A stretch of DNA of 64,000 nucleotides, taken from assembly GCF_014197535.1 (NCBI RefSeq), contig NZ_JACIFV010000002.1, positions 372,001 to 436,000 of the forward strand. The letters are read 5' to 3'. Below, piece by piece: positions 34,776 to 43,769 of this stretch; positions within the stretch are counted from its first letter, which is position 1, and every line of letters starts with the position of its first letter. Origin of the DNA: Rhizobium aethiopicum (GTDB lineage Bacteria > Pseudomonadota > Alphaproteobacteria > Rhizobiales > Rhizobiaceae). The notes under the pieces are model-generated. The model had not been told where the DNA came from and ran no database searches. It saw only the letters and a list, made by a program, of their open reading frames with translations. Position numbers and translations under genes: made by a program.

Positions 34776-36056
34776 ATGAGTGGCCATTCCAGCTACGAAC
34801 CATCAACCGGATTCGAAAAATGGGTCGATGCGCGCCTGCCGCTGCCGCGCATGGTCTATGACAGCTTCGTGGCATATCCGGTTCCCAGAAACCTGAACTA
34901 TGCCTATACCTTCGGCGCGATGCTTTCCGTCATGCTGATCGTGCAGATCCTGACGGGTGTCGTGCTCGCCATGCACTATGCCGCCGACACGACGATCGCT
35001 TTCAACTCCGTTGAAAAGATCATGCGCGACGTCAACCACGGCTGGCTGCTGCGCTACCTGCATGCCAACGGCGCCTCCTTCTTCTTCGTCGCCGTCTACC
35101 TGCACATTGCCCGGGGCCTCTATTATGGCTCCTACAAGGCGCCGCGCGAAATCCTCTGGATCCTCGGCGTGGTCATCTACCTGCTGATGATGGCGACGGG
35201 CTTCATGGGCTACGTCCTGCCCTGGGGGCAGATGTCTTTCTGGGGCGCGACCGTCATCACCGGTTTCTTCTCGGCCTTCCCTCTGGTCGGCGAATGGGTG
35301 CAGCAGTTCCTGCTTGGCGGCTTTGCCGTCGATCAGCCGACGCTGAACCGCTTCTTCTCGCTGCATTACCTGCTGCCTTTCATGATCGCCGGCGTCGTCG
35401 TCCTGCATATCTGGGCGCTGCACGTCACAGGCCAGACGAACCCGACCGGCGTCGAGGTCAAGACGAAGACCGACACGGTGCGTTTCACGCCTTATGCGAC
35501 GATGAAGGACGCCCTCGGCGTCTCCGTCTTCCTGCTCGTTTATGCCTATTTCGTCTTCTACCTGCCGAACTTCCTCGGTCACGCCGATAACTATATCCCG
35601 GCCGATCCGTTGAAGACGCCTGCCCACATCGTTCCCGAATGGTACTTCCTGCCGTTCTACGCGATGCTGCGTTCGATCACCTTCAACATCGGCCCGATCG
35701 ACTCCAAGCTTGGTGGCGTGCTCGTGATGTTTGGCGCAATCATCGTGCTCTTCTTCCTGCCGTGGCTTGACACCTCGAAGGTCCGCTCGGCGGTCTATCG
35801 TCCCTGGTACAAGCTGTTCTTCTGGCTGTTCGTGCTCAACGCGATCATCCTCGGCTGGCTCGGTTCGCAGCCGGCGGAAGGCAGCTACGTCATCGTGTCG
35901 CAGATCTGCACGCTTCTCTACTTCGCCTTCTTCCTGGTCGCGATGCCAGTTCTGGGTCTGGTGGAAACGCCGCGCCGCATCCCGAACTCGATCACTGAAG
36001 CGGTGCTTGAAAAGCGCAACAAGACCACTGGCGCCACCGCGGCGGCCAATGCGTAA
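34776..36056 (+). CDS. petB: Cytochrome b subunit of the bc1 complex (426 aa)
   Basis: Core membrane subunit with eight helices that carries hemes bL and bH and both quinone sites. The four axial His are His96, His110, His197 and His211 ([30 protein letters not shown]). The Qo-site PEWY motif is in [11 protein letters not shown]. The length is that of a full cytochrome b, not a split b6/subunit IV. GAGGGGAG lies upstream of the ATG. It ends 25 nt before petC. Confidence 0.98.
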   Translation: MSGHSSYEPSTGFEKWVDARLPLPRMVYDSFVAYPVPRNLNYAYTFGAMLSVMLIVQILTGVVLAMHYAADTTIAFNSVEKIMRDVNHGWLLRYLHANGASFFFVAVYLHIARGLYYGSYKAPREILWILGVVIYLLMMATGFMGYVLPWGQMSFWGATVITGFFSAFPLVGEWVQQFLLGGFAVDQPTLNRFFSLHYLLPFMIAGVVVLHIWALHVTGQTNPTGVEVKTKTDTVRFTPYATMKDALGVSVFLLVYAYFVFYLPNFLGHADNYIPADPLKTPAHIVPEWYFLPFYAMLRSITFNIGPIDSKLGGVLVMFGAIIVLFFLPWLDTSKVRSAVYRPWYKLFFWLFVLNAIILGWLGSQPAEGSYVIVSQICTLLYFAFFLVAMPVLGLVETPRRIPNSITEAVLEKRNKTTGATAAANA

Positions 36057-36081
36057 GCGAGCGACGGAAGGAAATAGAACT

Positions 36082-36966
36082 ATGAAAACGCTTGTTGCAA
36101 GCATTCTGCCGCTTGCCGTCGCCGCTCTCCTTGGCAGCGCCGCTTTCGCCGAGGAAGCGACGCCCGCAAATGGTGCAGCTCCCGCGCATCACGAGGAAGG
36201 CGCGACGCCGCACTATCCGCTAAAGGAGCCAAAGGAGCAGGAATGGAGCTTTGCCGGCCCCTTCGGCCACTACGACAAGGCTCAGCTCCAGCGCGGCCTC
36301 AAGGTCTACACGGAAGTCTGTTCTGCCTGCCATTCGATGAGCCTCGTGCCTTTCCGCACGCTCGACGAACTCGGTTATTCCGAGGCACAGGTGAAGGCAT
36401 TCTCGGCCAATTACGAAGTTCAGGACGGGCCGGACTCGGCCGGCGAAATGTTCACCCGCAAGGCAGTCCCTTCGGATCATTTCCCATCGCCCTTCGCTAA
36501 TGCTGAAGCCGCGGCCGCGTCCAACAACGGTGCGGCTCCGCCTGATTTTTCGCTGATCGCCAAGGCCCGTGAAGTCGAGCGCGGCTTCCCGCAATTCGTC
36601 TTCGACATCTTTACGCAGTATCAGGAAAGCGGCCCGGACTACATCTACTCGCTGCTGACCGGCTATGAAGAGCCGCCAGCGGGCTTCCAGGTGGCGCAGG
36701 GCGCGCATTATAACCCGTATTTCCATGCTGCCGCCGTTCTCGCCATGCCGAAACCGCTTTCCGACGGCCAGGTAACCTATGACGATGGCGCGCCGGCGAC
36801 CGTCGACCAATACGCCAAGGACGTTTCCGCCTTCCTGATGTGGGCCGCCGAACCGCATCTCGAGGAGCGCAAGCGCACCGGCTTCATGGTGATGGTGTTC
36901 CTGGCGATCTTTACCGTGCTGATCTACCTGACGAAGCGCTCGGTTTACGCCAACAAGGAACATTAA
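36082..36966 (+). CDS. petC: Cytochrome c1 subunit of the bc1 complex (294 aa)
   Basis: Starts [18 protein letters not shown] with a signal peptide cleaved near SAAFAEEA. The heme c motif is C80-SA-C83-H84. An axial Met is likely in VLAMPKP, and a C-terminal anchor helix ([20 protein letters not shown]) holds it in the membrane. Here c1 is a separate protein, unlike the fused cytochrome b-c1 (FbcH) of Bradyrhizobium. GGAAGGAAAT precedes the ATG. A strong terminator closes the operon. Confidence 0.97.
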   Translation: MKTLVASILPLAVAALLGSAAFAEEATPANGAAPAHHEEGATPHYPLKEPKEQEWSFAGPFGHYDKAQLQRGLKVYTEVCSACHSMSLVPFRTLDELGYSEAQVKAFSANYEVQDGPDSAGEMFTRKAVPSDHFPSPFANAEAAAASNNGAAPPDFSLIAKAREVERGFPQFVFDIFTQYQESGPDYIYSLLTGYEEPPAGFQVAQGAHYNPYFHAAAVLAMPKPLSDGQVTYDDGAPATVDQYAKDVSAFLMWAAEPHLEERKRTGFMVMVFLAIFTVLIYLTKRSVYANKEH

Positions 36967-36988
36967 GCGTTCCGTGCCTGAATTCGAA

Positions 36989-37014
36989 AAGGCGGCTTGC
37001 GAGCCGCCTTTTTT
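36989..37014 (+). terminator. Rho-independent terminator of petABC
   Basis: A perfect 9-bp stem (36989-36997 with 37002-37010) and a TGCG tetraloop are followed by a run of T to 37014. Confidence 0.95.
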
Positions 37015-37081
37015 GTTGGTTCCACCCTCGGCAATTGATAGGGTGCGGCCGGTTTTATGCGCTCGCAAATACGGACGTTCC

Positions 37082-37624
37082 ATGGGCAATACAATTTCGG
37101 AGCTCGCAGCCAGCATTCGCTCCATCCCCGACTATCCCAATCCCGGCATCATCTTCCGCGACATCACCACGCTGCTCGGCAACCCCCGTGCTTTCCGCCG
37201 GGCGGTCGATGAACTGGTGCAACCCTATGCCGGCACGAAGGTCGACAAGATCGCCGGCATGGAGGCGCGCGGCTTCATCCTCGGCGGTGCGGTGGCCCAC
37301 CAGCTTTCCTCGGGCTTCGTACCGATCCGCAAGAAGGGCAAGTTGCCGCACGACACCGTGCGCATTGCCTACAGCCTGGAATATGGCGTCGACGAAATGG
37401 AGATGCATCGCGATGCGGTCGAGCCCGGCGAGAAGGTGATCCTGGTCGATGATCTCATCGCCACCGGCGGCACGGCCGTGGGTGCGACGCAGCTTCTGCG
37501 CCAGATCGGCGCGGAGGTGGTCGGTGCCTGCTTCGTCATCGACCTGCCCGACCTTGGCGGCCGCAGGAAGCTGGAAGAGCTCGGCGTCGTCGTACACACG
37601 CTGGTCGAATTCTCCGGGCATTGA
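37082..37624 (+). CDS. apt: Adenine phosphoribosyltransferase (180 aa)
   Basis: Salvages adenine to AMP with PRPP. The start MGNTISELA at 37082 gives the standard 180-aa length; the longer frame upstream runs through the petC terminator and is not used. The PRPP-binding motif [13 protein letters not shown] and the substrate loop [10 protein letters not shown] are intact. Single gene after petABC. Confidence 0.96.
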   Translation: MGNTISELAASIRSIPDYPNPGIIFRDITTLLGNPRAFRRAVDELVQPYAGTKVDKIAGMEARGFILGGAVAHQLSSGFVPIRKKGKLPHDTVRIAYSLEYGVDEMEMHRDAVEPGEKVILVDDLIATGGTAVGATQLLRQIGAEVVGACFVIDLPDLGGRRKLEELGVVVHTLVEFSGH

Positions 37625-37642
37625 GCCTGCATTGCGACGGCG

Positions 37643-38110
37643 TCAGTCGAATTCCAGGACGCCGCTTTCGAAGCGCATGACGGGATCGCCGTTCTGATTG
37701 ACGCCCTCGCAGAGGATGGTGTTGAGGTGCCAGCCCGGCCGCGATGCGAGTGGTCGGCTGGACAGGAAGGCGACGGAATAGGTCACGACGTCGCCAGCAA
37801 AGACCGGCCGCAGCCATTGCAGTTTCTGGAAGCCGGGCGAGGGGCCGAGCTTGGGCGCCGTCAGCCCCTTTTCGGCGAGAATGACGCTTTGCTTTTGCCA
37901 GAAGGCGAGGAAGGTCCGCATCCAGGCGGCCGTGGTATGCCAGCCCGAGGCACAAAGCCCGCCGAAGAGCGTGTCTTTCGCGGCTTCCTTGTCGACGTGA
38001 AAACGCTGCGGATCGTGACGGGTTGCGAAGCGGATGATGTTTTCCTCGGTGAAGGTGTAGCTGCCGATCTCGGCTTTCTGACCAACGGCGTAAAGCTCGG
38101 ACATTCTCAT
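37643..38110 (-). CDS. MaoC-like dehydratase, second of a pair (155 aa)
   Basis: Hot-dog fold R-hydratase-like protein. The catalytic-type residues are in the helix FATRHDPQRFHVD (Asp and His of the hydratase 2 motif), followed by FGGLCASGWHT. Family members hydrate enoyl-CoA or related thioesters. It overlaps the upstream MaoC gene by 4 nt (ATGA), and the two share the same motif order, so they arose by tandem duplication and may act as a heterodimer. The substrate is unknown. Confidence 0.88.
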   Translation of the reverse strand: MRMSELYAVGQKAEIGSYTFTEENIIRFATRHDPQRFHVDKEAAKDTLFGGLCASGWHTTAAWMRTFLAFWQKQSVILAEKGLTAPKLGPSPGFQKLQWLRPVFAGDVVTYSVAFLSSRPLASRPGWHLNTILCEGVNQNGDPVMRFESGVLEFD

Positions 38111-38613
38111 GATGACGGCTCCGAGCTCACGTTGGCATCCTCCGGAGTGAGGCGCATGCGAATCATCACGGAATTCTCCGAGAGGCAGACGAGTTCGCCG
38201 CGCTGGTTTTCCACCGCGTGGCGGAATTTGACGATGCCCATGCCGGGGCGCGAGCGCATCGGCCGGGCTTCGAGAACGGTCGAATGGCCCTGCAGCGTAT
38301 CGCCTGCAAGCACCGGCTTTCGCCATTCCATCAGATCGATGCCCGGCGCACCCTCGCAAAGCGCGTTCAGCACGTAGCTGTCTGCCATCATGCGCATGAG
38401 CATTGCCGAGGTATGCCAGCCGGAGGCGGCAAGCCCGCCGAGGATGCTGGCGCGGCCGGCGCCTTCGTCGAGATGCATCGGCTGCGGGTCGAATTCGCTG
38501 GCGAACTCGATGATTTCTTCGGTGAGCACCAGTTTCGGGCCGAGGGCGAAACGGCGGCCGGGTTCAAAATCCTCGAAAGACAGCTTTTCTGCCGGCATTC
38601 TCTCCTCCGCCAT
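38107..38613 (-). CDS. MaoC-like dehydratase, first of a pair (168 aa)
   Basis: Hot-dog fold protein with the motif FASEFDPQPMHLD and GGLAASGWHTSAMLMR, parallel to the downstream paralogue. Single-domain MaoC proteins dimerise to complete two active sites. The start at ATG 38613 lacks a strong ribosome binding site; MPAEKLSFEDFEPG a few codons on is an alternative. It is translationally coupled to the next MaoC gene. No other fatty acid genes are adjacent. Confidence 0.88.
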   Translation of the reverse strand: MAEERMPAEKLSFEDFEPGRRFALGPKLVLTEEIIEFASEFDPQPMHLDEGAGRASILGGLAASGWHTSAMLMRMMADSYVLNALCEGAPGIDLMEWRKPVLAGDTLQGHSTVLEARPMRSRPGMGIVKFRHAVENQRGELVCLSENSVMIRMRLTPEDANVSSEPSS

Positions 38614-38623
38614 ATCAAGCGCC

Positions 38624-38674
38624 TAGAACAGGATGTTTTTAGGCCGGTCGCCCTAAAATCTGAATCCTGTTCTA
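38624..38674. repeat. Palindromic intergenic repeat (tagaacaggat type)
   Basis: Arms tagaacaggat (38624-38634) and atcctgttcta (38664-38674) are perfect, with an inner stem tttagg/cctaaa. It lies beside a second, different palindrome (38690-38733). Confidence 0.7.
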
Positions 38675-38689
38675 CATTAAAGAGTTAGC

Positions 38690-38733
38690 GCATGATGTCG
38701 TCCGAAAACCGCTTACACTTTTCGGCATCATGC
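38690..38733. repeat. Palindromic intergenic repeat (gcatgatg type), copy 1
   Basis: Outer arms gcatgatg/catcatgc (38690-38697 and 38726-38733) and inner arms ccgaaaa/ttttcgg (38702-38708 and 38719-38725). A second, diverged member of the family lies at 61704-61746, with 19 of 22 bases shared in the right half. Confidence 0.75.
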
Positions 38734-38790
38734 TCTAGTGCTTACAATAGCATCCGCGCGGGCTCAATGATTCCCGGGAGATAATCCGGT

Positions 38791-39864
38791 ATGACGGAAC
38801 TGAGGTCGATACTTGACGAGGCGGCGCGCCAGGGGCTGATTTCGTCGGAAGCGGGCGGGCGGCTTCTGCCGTTTCTGACCGAGCGTGGCGTGTCTGTCGT
38901 TGAGACGCAGAAGGCAGTCGCAGCCGAGGAGCAGGCCTGGTCGGACACCGAGACGCCGCGCTTCGTGCGCGGCTTTCACGACGTGCTGATCACCATCGGT
39001 GTTATCGTCGCGCTCGTCGGCCTCTGGGGCCTGGCGCCGCTTTACGCCGTGCCGGTCGCTATCATCGTGCTTTCGGAAATCCTGGTGCGCCGCCAGCGGC
39101 TCGCCTTGCCGGCTGTCAGCCTGACGATCGCGCTGTTCTGCTGGACATTTTTGCTGATGTCCCGCGTCTTCACGCCATGGACCTCCGAAATCGGGGCGGA
39201 TCTGACGGAGTTCGTCGCCGGCTTTCCGATCCTGCTCTGCGTCTATTATGCCCTCTATCGCGTGCCGTTGTCGCTGGCGCTCACTATCATGTCGACGCTT
39301 GCCTTGGTGCTCACGCTGCTTTTGCGCCTGGTGCAATGGCTAAGCGGCAATCCCGCGTTTTTCGTCGATCATCTTGGCGTGCTGGCCGCGGTCGCTTTCC
39401 TCTGCGCGCTCGGCCTGTTCGCGACGGCGCTATATTTTGACCTCGGCGACCGACTGCGGCGGACGACGCGTTCGGATATCGCCTTCTGGCTGCACCTCGG
39501 CGCGGCGCCGGCGCTGCTCTACAGTGCCGTCTCCCTGCTGTCGTTCGGGGAAGCCGGCCGTATTTTCGACCTGGCGAACATGTCGGCCCGGACGCCTGTG
39601 GTCGTCGCGACTGTGGCGGCGCTGATGCTGATCGGCCTCGTCATCGATCGTCGCGCCTTCGTCACGTCGGGGCTGCTGTCTCTCGGCGTTGCGATCTTCA
39701 GCGTCGTTCGGAAGGGAAATGCGACTGTCGATACCTACATCTTCACGACGCTGATCGTCGTCGGCGCGATCGTGCTCGTTATCGGAACGGGCTGGATGCC
39801 GCTTCGCCGGCTGGTGCTCAGGGCACTGCCTCCGGCAATCGCAAACAGGCTGTCGCCTGGTTAG
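38791..39864 (+). CDS. DUF2157 family membrane protein (357 aa)
   Basis: A soluble N-terminal domain of about 60 residues (LRSILDEAARQGLISSEAGGRLLPFLTERG) matches the DUF2157 head. About ten hydrophobic segments follow up to the end. There are no catalytic motifs and function is unknown. CGGGAG precedes the ATG. It has palindromic repeats on both sides: the pair at 38624-38733 upstream and a 271-bp structured element that begins inside its stop codon. Confidence 0.8.
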   Translation: MTELRSILDEAARQGLISSEAGGRLLPFLTERGVSVVETQKAVAAEEQAWSDTETPRFVRGFHDVLITIGVIVALVGLWGLAPLYAVPVAIIVLSEILVRRQRLALPAVSLTIALFCWTFLLMSRVFTPWTSEIGADLTEFVAGFPILLCVYYALYRVPLSLALTIMSTLALVLTLLLRLVQWLSGNPAFFVDHLGVLAAVAFLCALGLFATALYFDLGDRLRRTTRSDIAFWLHLGAAPALLYSAVSLLSFGEAGRIFDLANMSARTPVVVATVAALMLIGLVIDRRAFVTSGLLSLGVAIFSVVRKGNATVDTYIFTTLIVVGAIVLVIGTGWMPLRRLVLRALPPAIANRLSPG

Positions 39865-40133
39865 AGCTTTTCCGGGTTAGATTGAATCATTCTGTTGGCT
39901 CAAACGGAGTCGGATGGTCGACCGGTTGGCGCGCGTCGTAGCCAAGCTCTACGGCCAAGCCGGCCGGTCGATCAGCCGGCCCGTTTCAGCCAACCCGAAG
40001 GGCCGGGCATGTTTCCGCCAGGATCAAAGGCGATCGGCTCGGACGTACCTGGGGGTATGCCCGTCGCCAATCGCCTTTGCCCTGACGAAAACCTGCTCCG
40101 GCAGAATGCTTCAATCTAACCCGGAAAAGCTCT
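39863..40133. repeat. 271-bp structured intergenic element with 32-bp terminal inverted repeats
   Basis: Terminal arms at 39863-39894 and 40102-40133 are inverted copies with 31 of 32 bases matching. Inside are nested stems: 39895-39907 with 39981-39993 (12 of 13), a cgaccgg/ccggtcg pair within it, and 40026-40034 with 40070-40078 (9 of 9). The whole spacer between the DUF2157 gene and ychF is made of this element. No ORF inside is convincing. It looks like a non-autonomous mobile or MITE-like element, or a structured RNA. Confidence 0.75.
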
Positions 40134-40151
40134 AGGGCGGCAGCGATTTGA

Positions 40152-41255
40152 TCAGGTGTTGAAACGGAAGTGGATGACGTCGCCGTCCTGGACGACATAT
40201 TCCTTGCCTTCGTCGCGCGCCTTGCCAGCATCCTTGGCGCCCACTTCGCCATTGTACTTGATGTAATCGTCGTAGGCGATGGTGTTGGCGCGGATGAAGC
40301 CGCGTTCGAAATCCGAGTGGATGACGCCGGCGGCCTGCGGCGCCTTGGTGCCGCGTTCGATCGTCCAGGCGCGCGTTTCTTTCGGGCCGACGGTGAAATA
40401 GGTGATGAGGTGCAGCAGCTTGTAGCCGGCGCGGATCAGCCGGTCGAGGCCGGCCTCGTCAAGGCCGAGGGCAGAGAGGAATTCCTTGGCTTCCTCTTCG
40501 GCAAGCTGGGCGACCTCAGCTTCGATCGCCGCCGAGATGATGACGGTTTCGGCACCCTGCTCCTTTGCCATTGCGGCGACGGCGGCGGTGAATTCGTTGC
40601 CGGTCGAGGCATCGCCTTCTGCGACGTTGCAGACATAGAGCACCGGATGCGAGGTGAGGAGGTTGAGGCCCTTGAGGATGGCGATCTCCTCGGCATCGAG
40701 CGTCGACAGCAGCGTGCGCACCGGCTTGCCTTCGTTGAGCAGCTTCAGCGAGGCTTCCATGATCGGCAGCATCGCCATCGACTCCTTGTCCTTGCCGGTG
40801 GCGCGCTTGCGCGTCTGCTCGGTTCGGCGCTCCAGGCTCTCGAGATCGGCGAGCATCAGCTCGGTCTCGATCGTCTCGGCATCGGCGACAGGATTGATAC
40901 GGCCCTCGACATGGGTGATGTCGCTGTCTTCGAAGCAACGCAACACGTGCACGATCGCGTCGACTTCGCGGATATTGGCGAGGAACTGGTTGCCGAGACC
41001 TTCGCCCTTCGAGGCGCCGCGGACGAGGCCGGCGATATCGACGAAGGAGATGCGGGTCGGGATCAGTTCCTTGGACTTGGCGACGTCGGCGAGTTTGCGC
41101 ATGCGCGGATCGGGCACGGCGACTTCGCCGGTGTTCGGCTCGATAGTGCAGAACGGGTAGTTCGCAGCCTGTGCGGCCGCCGTCTTGGTGAGCGCGTTGA
41201 ATAGGGTCGATTTGCCGACGTTCGGCAGACCGACGATGCCGCATTTGAAGCCCAT
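40152..41255 (-). CDS. ychF: Redox-regulated ATPase/GTPase YchF (367 aa)
   Basis: Obg-family P-loop protein with ATPase activity, associated with ribosomes and stress responses. The P-loop GLPNVGKST is at residues 9-17; switch segments include SFVDIAGLVRGASKGEGLGNQF. The C-terminal TGS domain (ITYFTVGPKETRAWTI, YVVQDGDVIHFRFNT) is complete. The start MGFKCG at 41255 gives the standard length; an ATG four codons earlier exists. In many alphaproteobacteria it follows pth; here vapBC and clpS lie in between. Confidence 0.97.
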   Translation of the reverse strand: MGFKCGIVGLPNVGKSTLFNALTKTAAAQAANYPFCTIEPNTGEVAVPDPRMRKLADVAKSKELIPTRISFVDIAGLVRGASKGEGLGNQFLANIREVDAIVHVLRCFEDSDITHVEGRINPVADAETIETELMLADLESLERRTEQTRKRATGKDKESMAMLPIMEASLKLLNEGKPVRTLLSTLDAEEIAILKGLNLLTSHPVLYVCNVAEGDASTGNEFTAAVAAMAKEQGAETVIISAAIEAEVAQLAEEEAKEFLSALGLDEAGLDRLIRAGYKLLHLITYFTVGPKETRAWTIERGTKAPQAAGVIHSDFERGFIRANTIAYDDYIKYNGEVGAKDAGKARDEGKEYVVQDGDVIHFRFNT

Positions 41256-41357
41256 GGCTTGATCCATATCTAATTGGTAACTTTGCCCTGCCTATGCGGG
41301 AATGACCGGCTCGGGTCAAGGGTTTGCGGCACGAATCGAAAAAGCAAGGCCGGCCGG

Positions 41358-41388
41358 CTTGAAGGTAAGGCGGTTTAGCCTTACCTTC
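41358..41388 (+). promoter_or_regulatory. vapBC promoter with an 11-bp perfect operator palindrome
   Basis: gaaggtaaggc (41361-41371), 6 nt, gccttaccttc (41378-41388). A promoter CTTGAA-N17-TTACCT (41358-41363 and 41381-41386) would be covered by the palindrome, as expected for autorepression by a VapBC complex. It ends 21 nt before the antitoxin ATG. Confidence 0.7.
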
Positions 41389-41409
41389 AGCGAAAAGGAT
41401 ATAGCTGGC

Positions 41410-41688
41410 ATGACAACCTTGACAGTGACGGCAAAAGGACAGGTCACCTTGAGAAAAGAAGTGCTTCGGCACCTCGGGGTCAGACCCGGCGACAGGATCG
41501 ACGTCGATCTCCTACCTGGCGGCAGGCTTGAGGTCGTTGCGGTCAAAACGAAGCCGGCCAGCGGTTCCATCGAGAGTTTCTTCGGAAGTATCGAGAACAA
41601 GGGCAATATCCATGCGACGCTCCAGGAAATCGATGAGGCCATAAAGGCGGGCTGGGCCGGTGAGGTCGGCATCGGCGATGATCGTTGA
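41410..41688 (+). CDS. vapB: AbrB/MazE-type antitoxin of a VapBC pair (92 aa)
   Basis: The N-terminal swapped-hairpin DNA-binding domain is MTTLTVTAKGQVTLRKEVLR then HLGVRPGDRIDVDLLPGG. The C-terminal part (SIESFFGSIENKGNIHATLQEIDEAI) would wrap the toxin. The start at 41410 is used because the fold begins there; the upstream frame crosses the operator. Its stop lies 11 nt inside the toxin gene. It should neutralise VapC and repress its own promoter at the palindrome upstream. Confidence 0.88.
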   Translation: MTTLTVTAKGQVTLRKEVLRHLGVRPGDRIDVDLLPGGRLEVVAVKTKPASGSIESFFGSIENKGNIHATLQEIDEAIKAGWAGEVGIGDDR

Positions 41689-42076
41689 TACGAATGTGCT
41701 CGTGCGGGCCGCCGTCGACGACGATCCGAAGCAAACGGAACGTGCAAGGATATTGATGCGCGAGGCTGAGCGGCTGTTCGTCTCCAACCTGACGTTCTGC
41801 GAGTTCGTTTGGGTCGTCGGCCGGATTTATCGCAAAAGCGCCTCCGAGATCGCCGCGACCATCCGGCTGCTGATAGCCGACAGGAAGGTCGTCTACGATA
41901 GAGCAGCTGTCGAGGCTGGATTGTCCTTCCTCGATGCCGGCGGGGATTTCGCCGACGGCGTCATCGTCTTCGAAGGGCGCAGGCTTGGAGGCGAAGTATT
42001 CGCGACCTTCGACAGGAAGGCTGCCGCCATCGTCGAAAGTGCCGGGCGAGCCTGCCTGCTGCTCTCGTCGGAGTGA
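41678..42076 (+). CDS. vapC: PIN-domain toxin VapC (132 aa)
   Basis: RNase toxin of the PIN fold. The acidic active-site residues are all present: Asp4 (MIVDTNVL), Glu42 (TFCEFVWV), Asp93 (FADGVIV) and Asp112 (TFDRKA). Its start overlaps the antitoxin gene by 11 nt, so the pair is translationally coupled. VapC enzymes usually cut tRNA or rRNA; the target is unknown. The module sits between ychF and clpS, genes whose surroundings are otherwise housekeeping, which suggests insertion. Confidence 0.9.
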   Translation: MIVDTNVLVRAAVDDDPKQTERARILMREAERLFVSNLTFCEFVWVVGRIYRKSASEIAATIRLLIADRKVVYDRAAVEAGLSFLDAGGDFADGVIVFEGRRLGGEVFATFDRKAAAIVESAGRACLLLSSE

Positions 42077-42168
42077 TATCCGTCATTGAACTGCCGTGCT
42101 GACGGTGCGATATTAGTCCGGCGGATGTTTCTTCCGCCTTTTCATGTCATCAACGGGTGGGTTTTCCG

Positions 42169-42480
42169 ATGAGTGACAATGACGTTGCCCTGAAACCGAA
42201 GACCAAGGTGAAGCCGAAGCTGGATAAGCCGAAGCTCTACAAGGTCATTCTCGTCAACGACGATTACACACCGCGCGAATTCGTCATCGTGATCCTGAAA
42301 GTCGTCTTCCGCATGAGCGAGGAGACCGGCTATCGGGTGATGATGACGGCGCACAAGCTCGGCTCCTGCGTGGTCATGGTCTGCGCCAAGGACATTGCCG
42401 AGACCAAGGCCAAGGAGGGTATCGACCTTGCCAAGGAGATGGGTTTCCCGCTGATGTTCACCACAGAGCCCGAGGAATAG
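42169..42480 (+). CDS. clpS2: ClpS-like N-end rule adaptor, second copy (103 aa)
   Basis: Adaptor that delivers N-degron proteins to ClpAP. The core YKVILVNDDYTP (Asn30, Asp31, Asp32) and His62 (TAHKLG) that read the N-terminal residue are kept. The position equivalent to the gatekeeper Met40 of E. coli ClpS (TPMEFV) is Arg36 here (TPREFV). The N-terminal tail is Lys-rich (KPKTKVKPKLDKPK). No clpA follows, unlike the main clpS-clpA locus, so this is probably ClpS2 as described in Agrobacterium. ATG at 42169; a GTG four codons upstream is possible. Confidence 0.88.
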   Translation: MSDNDVALKPKTKVKPKLDKPKLYKVILVNDDYTPREFVIVILKVVFRMSEETGYRVMMTAHKLGSCVVMVCAKDIAETKAKEGIDLAKEMGFPLMFTTEPEE

Positions 42481-42489
42481 CCTTTCAGC

Positions 42490-42951
42490 TCACGGCCGGC
42501 GGATCTGATAGCCGGTCTTGTCCTGCAGGAAGCCGCAATTTTCGTAGAAGCGCAGCGTCGCCGGGTTCTTCGAGCCGGTGAGCAACATCACCTTATAGCA
42601 GCCGGCCTTCCAGGCCTCATTCACCGCATGGCCGATGACGGCGCCGGCATAGCCGCGCCGGCGGTGCTCGGCGTGGGTGACGACGTTTTCGATCAGCGCA
42701 TAAGAGGCGCCGCCGCGCGTCAAGTTCGGCACGACGACCAGTGTGACGGTGGCGGCGGCGTGAGCGCCGGCAAAGCCGATGAATACGGTCATGCCGAGCT
42801 GGGCGAGAATGGCGGAAAAGCGCTCCTCGGCCATGGTCCCGTCGAGAATGGGATCGGTCGGATTCAGATGCCGGTAGAGGATGGTCAGCCCCACGAGATC
42901 GCCGGGAGCGACACTGCGGATGGTAAAATCCTGGTCCGGCACCGGCCTCAT
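42490..42951 (-). CDS. GNAT family N-acetyltransferase (153 aa) coupled to pth
   Basis: Starts [20 protein letters not shown] at 42951, overlapping the pth stop by 4 nt (ATGA), with AAGGGGGA as ribosome binding site. The acetyl-CoA loop is [20 protein letters not shown], and the fold ends with [22 protein letters not shown], typical of GNATs that act on small molecules or protein N-termini. The acceptor is unknown. Coupling to peptidyl-tRNA hydrolase suggests a possible role in translation, but that is only context. Confidence 0.87.
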   Translation of the reverse strand: MRPVPDQDFTIRSVAPGDLVGLTILYRHLNPTDPILDGTMAEERFSAILAQLGMTVFIGFAGAHAAATVTLVVVPNLTRGGASYALIENVVTHAEHRRRGYAGAVIGHAVNEAWKAGCYKVMLLTGSKNPATLRFYENCGFLQDKTGYQIRRP

Positions 42952-43679
42952 TCCCCCTTGTTGCCGAACATCTTCTTCAGCATGTCGGCCATCGGGCCGG
43001 TGGCCGGCAGCTTTGGCTGGTTGTTGTTGCGGGCCTGGCGGATATGCGACTGGCCGGCCGGCTTCTTCTCGCTGTCCTTGCTTTCCTTCCGCGGCTTTTC
43101 CTCGTCGGGCTTGCCGCCGAGCGCCAGCGCGATCTTGTTCATCAGCTGTGAATCCTCGTTTCGCACCAGCATATCGGCATTGTCGGCCAGCGTATCGAGA
43201 AGTGGCTCCAGCCAGGCTTTGTCTGCCTTGGCGAAGTCGCCGAGCACATGGTTTTGCACCATTTCCTTGACGCCGGGATGGCCGATGCCGAGGCGCAGCC
43301 GCCGGTATTCCTTGCCGCAATGGGCGTCCAACGATTTGATGCCGTTGTGGCCGCCATGGCCGCCGCCGGTCTTCAGCCGCGCCTTACCCTGGGGAAGGTC
43401 GAGCTCGTCGTAGATCGCGACAAGGTCCGCCGGCTGGAGCTTATAAAAACGCATCGCCTCGCCGACGGCCTCGCCGGAGAGGTTCATATAGGTCTGCGGC
43501 TTGATCAGCAGCACCTTTTCGCCGCCAAGCTCGCCCTCGGCGATCTGGGCCTTGAATTTCTTCGACCAGGGCGAGAAGCTGTGGCGGCGATGAATGGCGT
43601 CGACGGCCATGAAGCCGATATTATGGCGATTGCCGGCGTATTTGCTGCCGGGATTGCCGAGACCTGCAATGATCAGCAT
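42948..43679 (-). CDS. pth: Peptidyl-tRNA hydrolase with C-terminal extension (243 aa)
   Basis: Frees peptides from dropped-off peptidyl-tRNA. The catalytic His19 is in GNRHNIGF after GLGNPG; the Asp is in YDELDLP, and the tRNA-binding segment [12 protein letters not shown] is intact. The typical length is about 190 aa; the extra about 50 residues at the C-terminus are basic and disordered ([20 protein letters not shown]), as is common in rhizobial Pth. In many alphaproteobacteria rplY lies directly beside pth; here a c-di-GMP operon separates them. Confidence 0.96.
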   Translation of the reverse strand: MLIIAGLGNPGSKYAGNRHNIGFMAVDAIHRRHSFSPWSKKFKAQIAEGELGGEKVLLIKPQTYMNLSGEAVGEAMRFYKLQPADLVAIYDELDLPQGKARLKTGGGHGGHNGIKSLDAHCGKEYRRLRLGIGHPGVKEMVQNHVLGDFAKADKAWLEPLLDTLADNADMLVRNEDSQLMNKIALALGGKPDEEKPRKESKDSEKKPAGQSHIRQARNNNQPKLPATGPMADMLKKMFGNKGE

Positions 43680-43769
43680 GGCCTGTCATCCTCGCTTATG
43701 CGTTTCCCGACGTTCACCACCCGGAAACGAAAGTAAAGTCAAGCGGAAACGGCGAGCCCGGCGGCAGCA

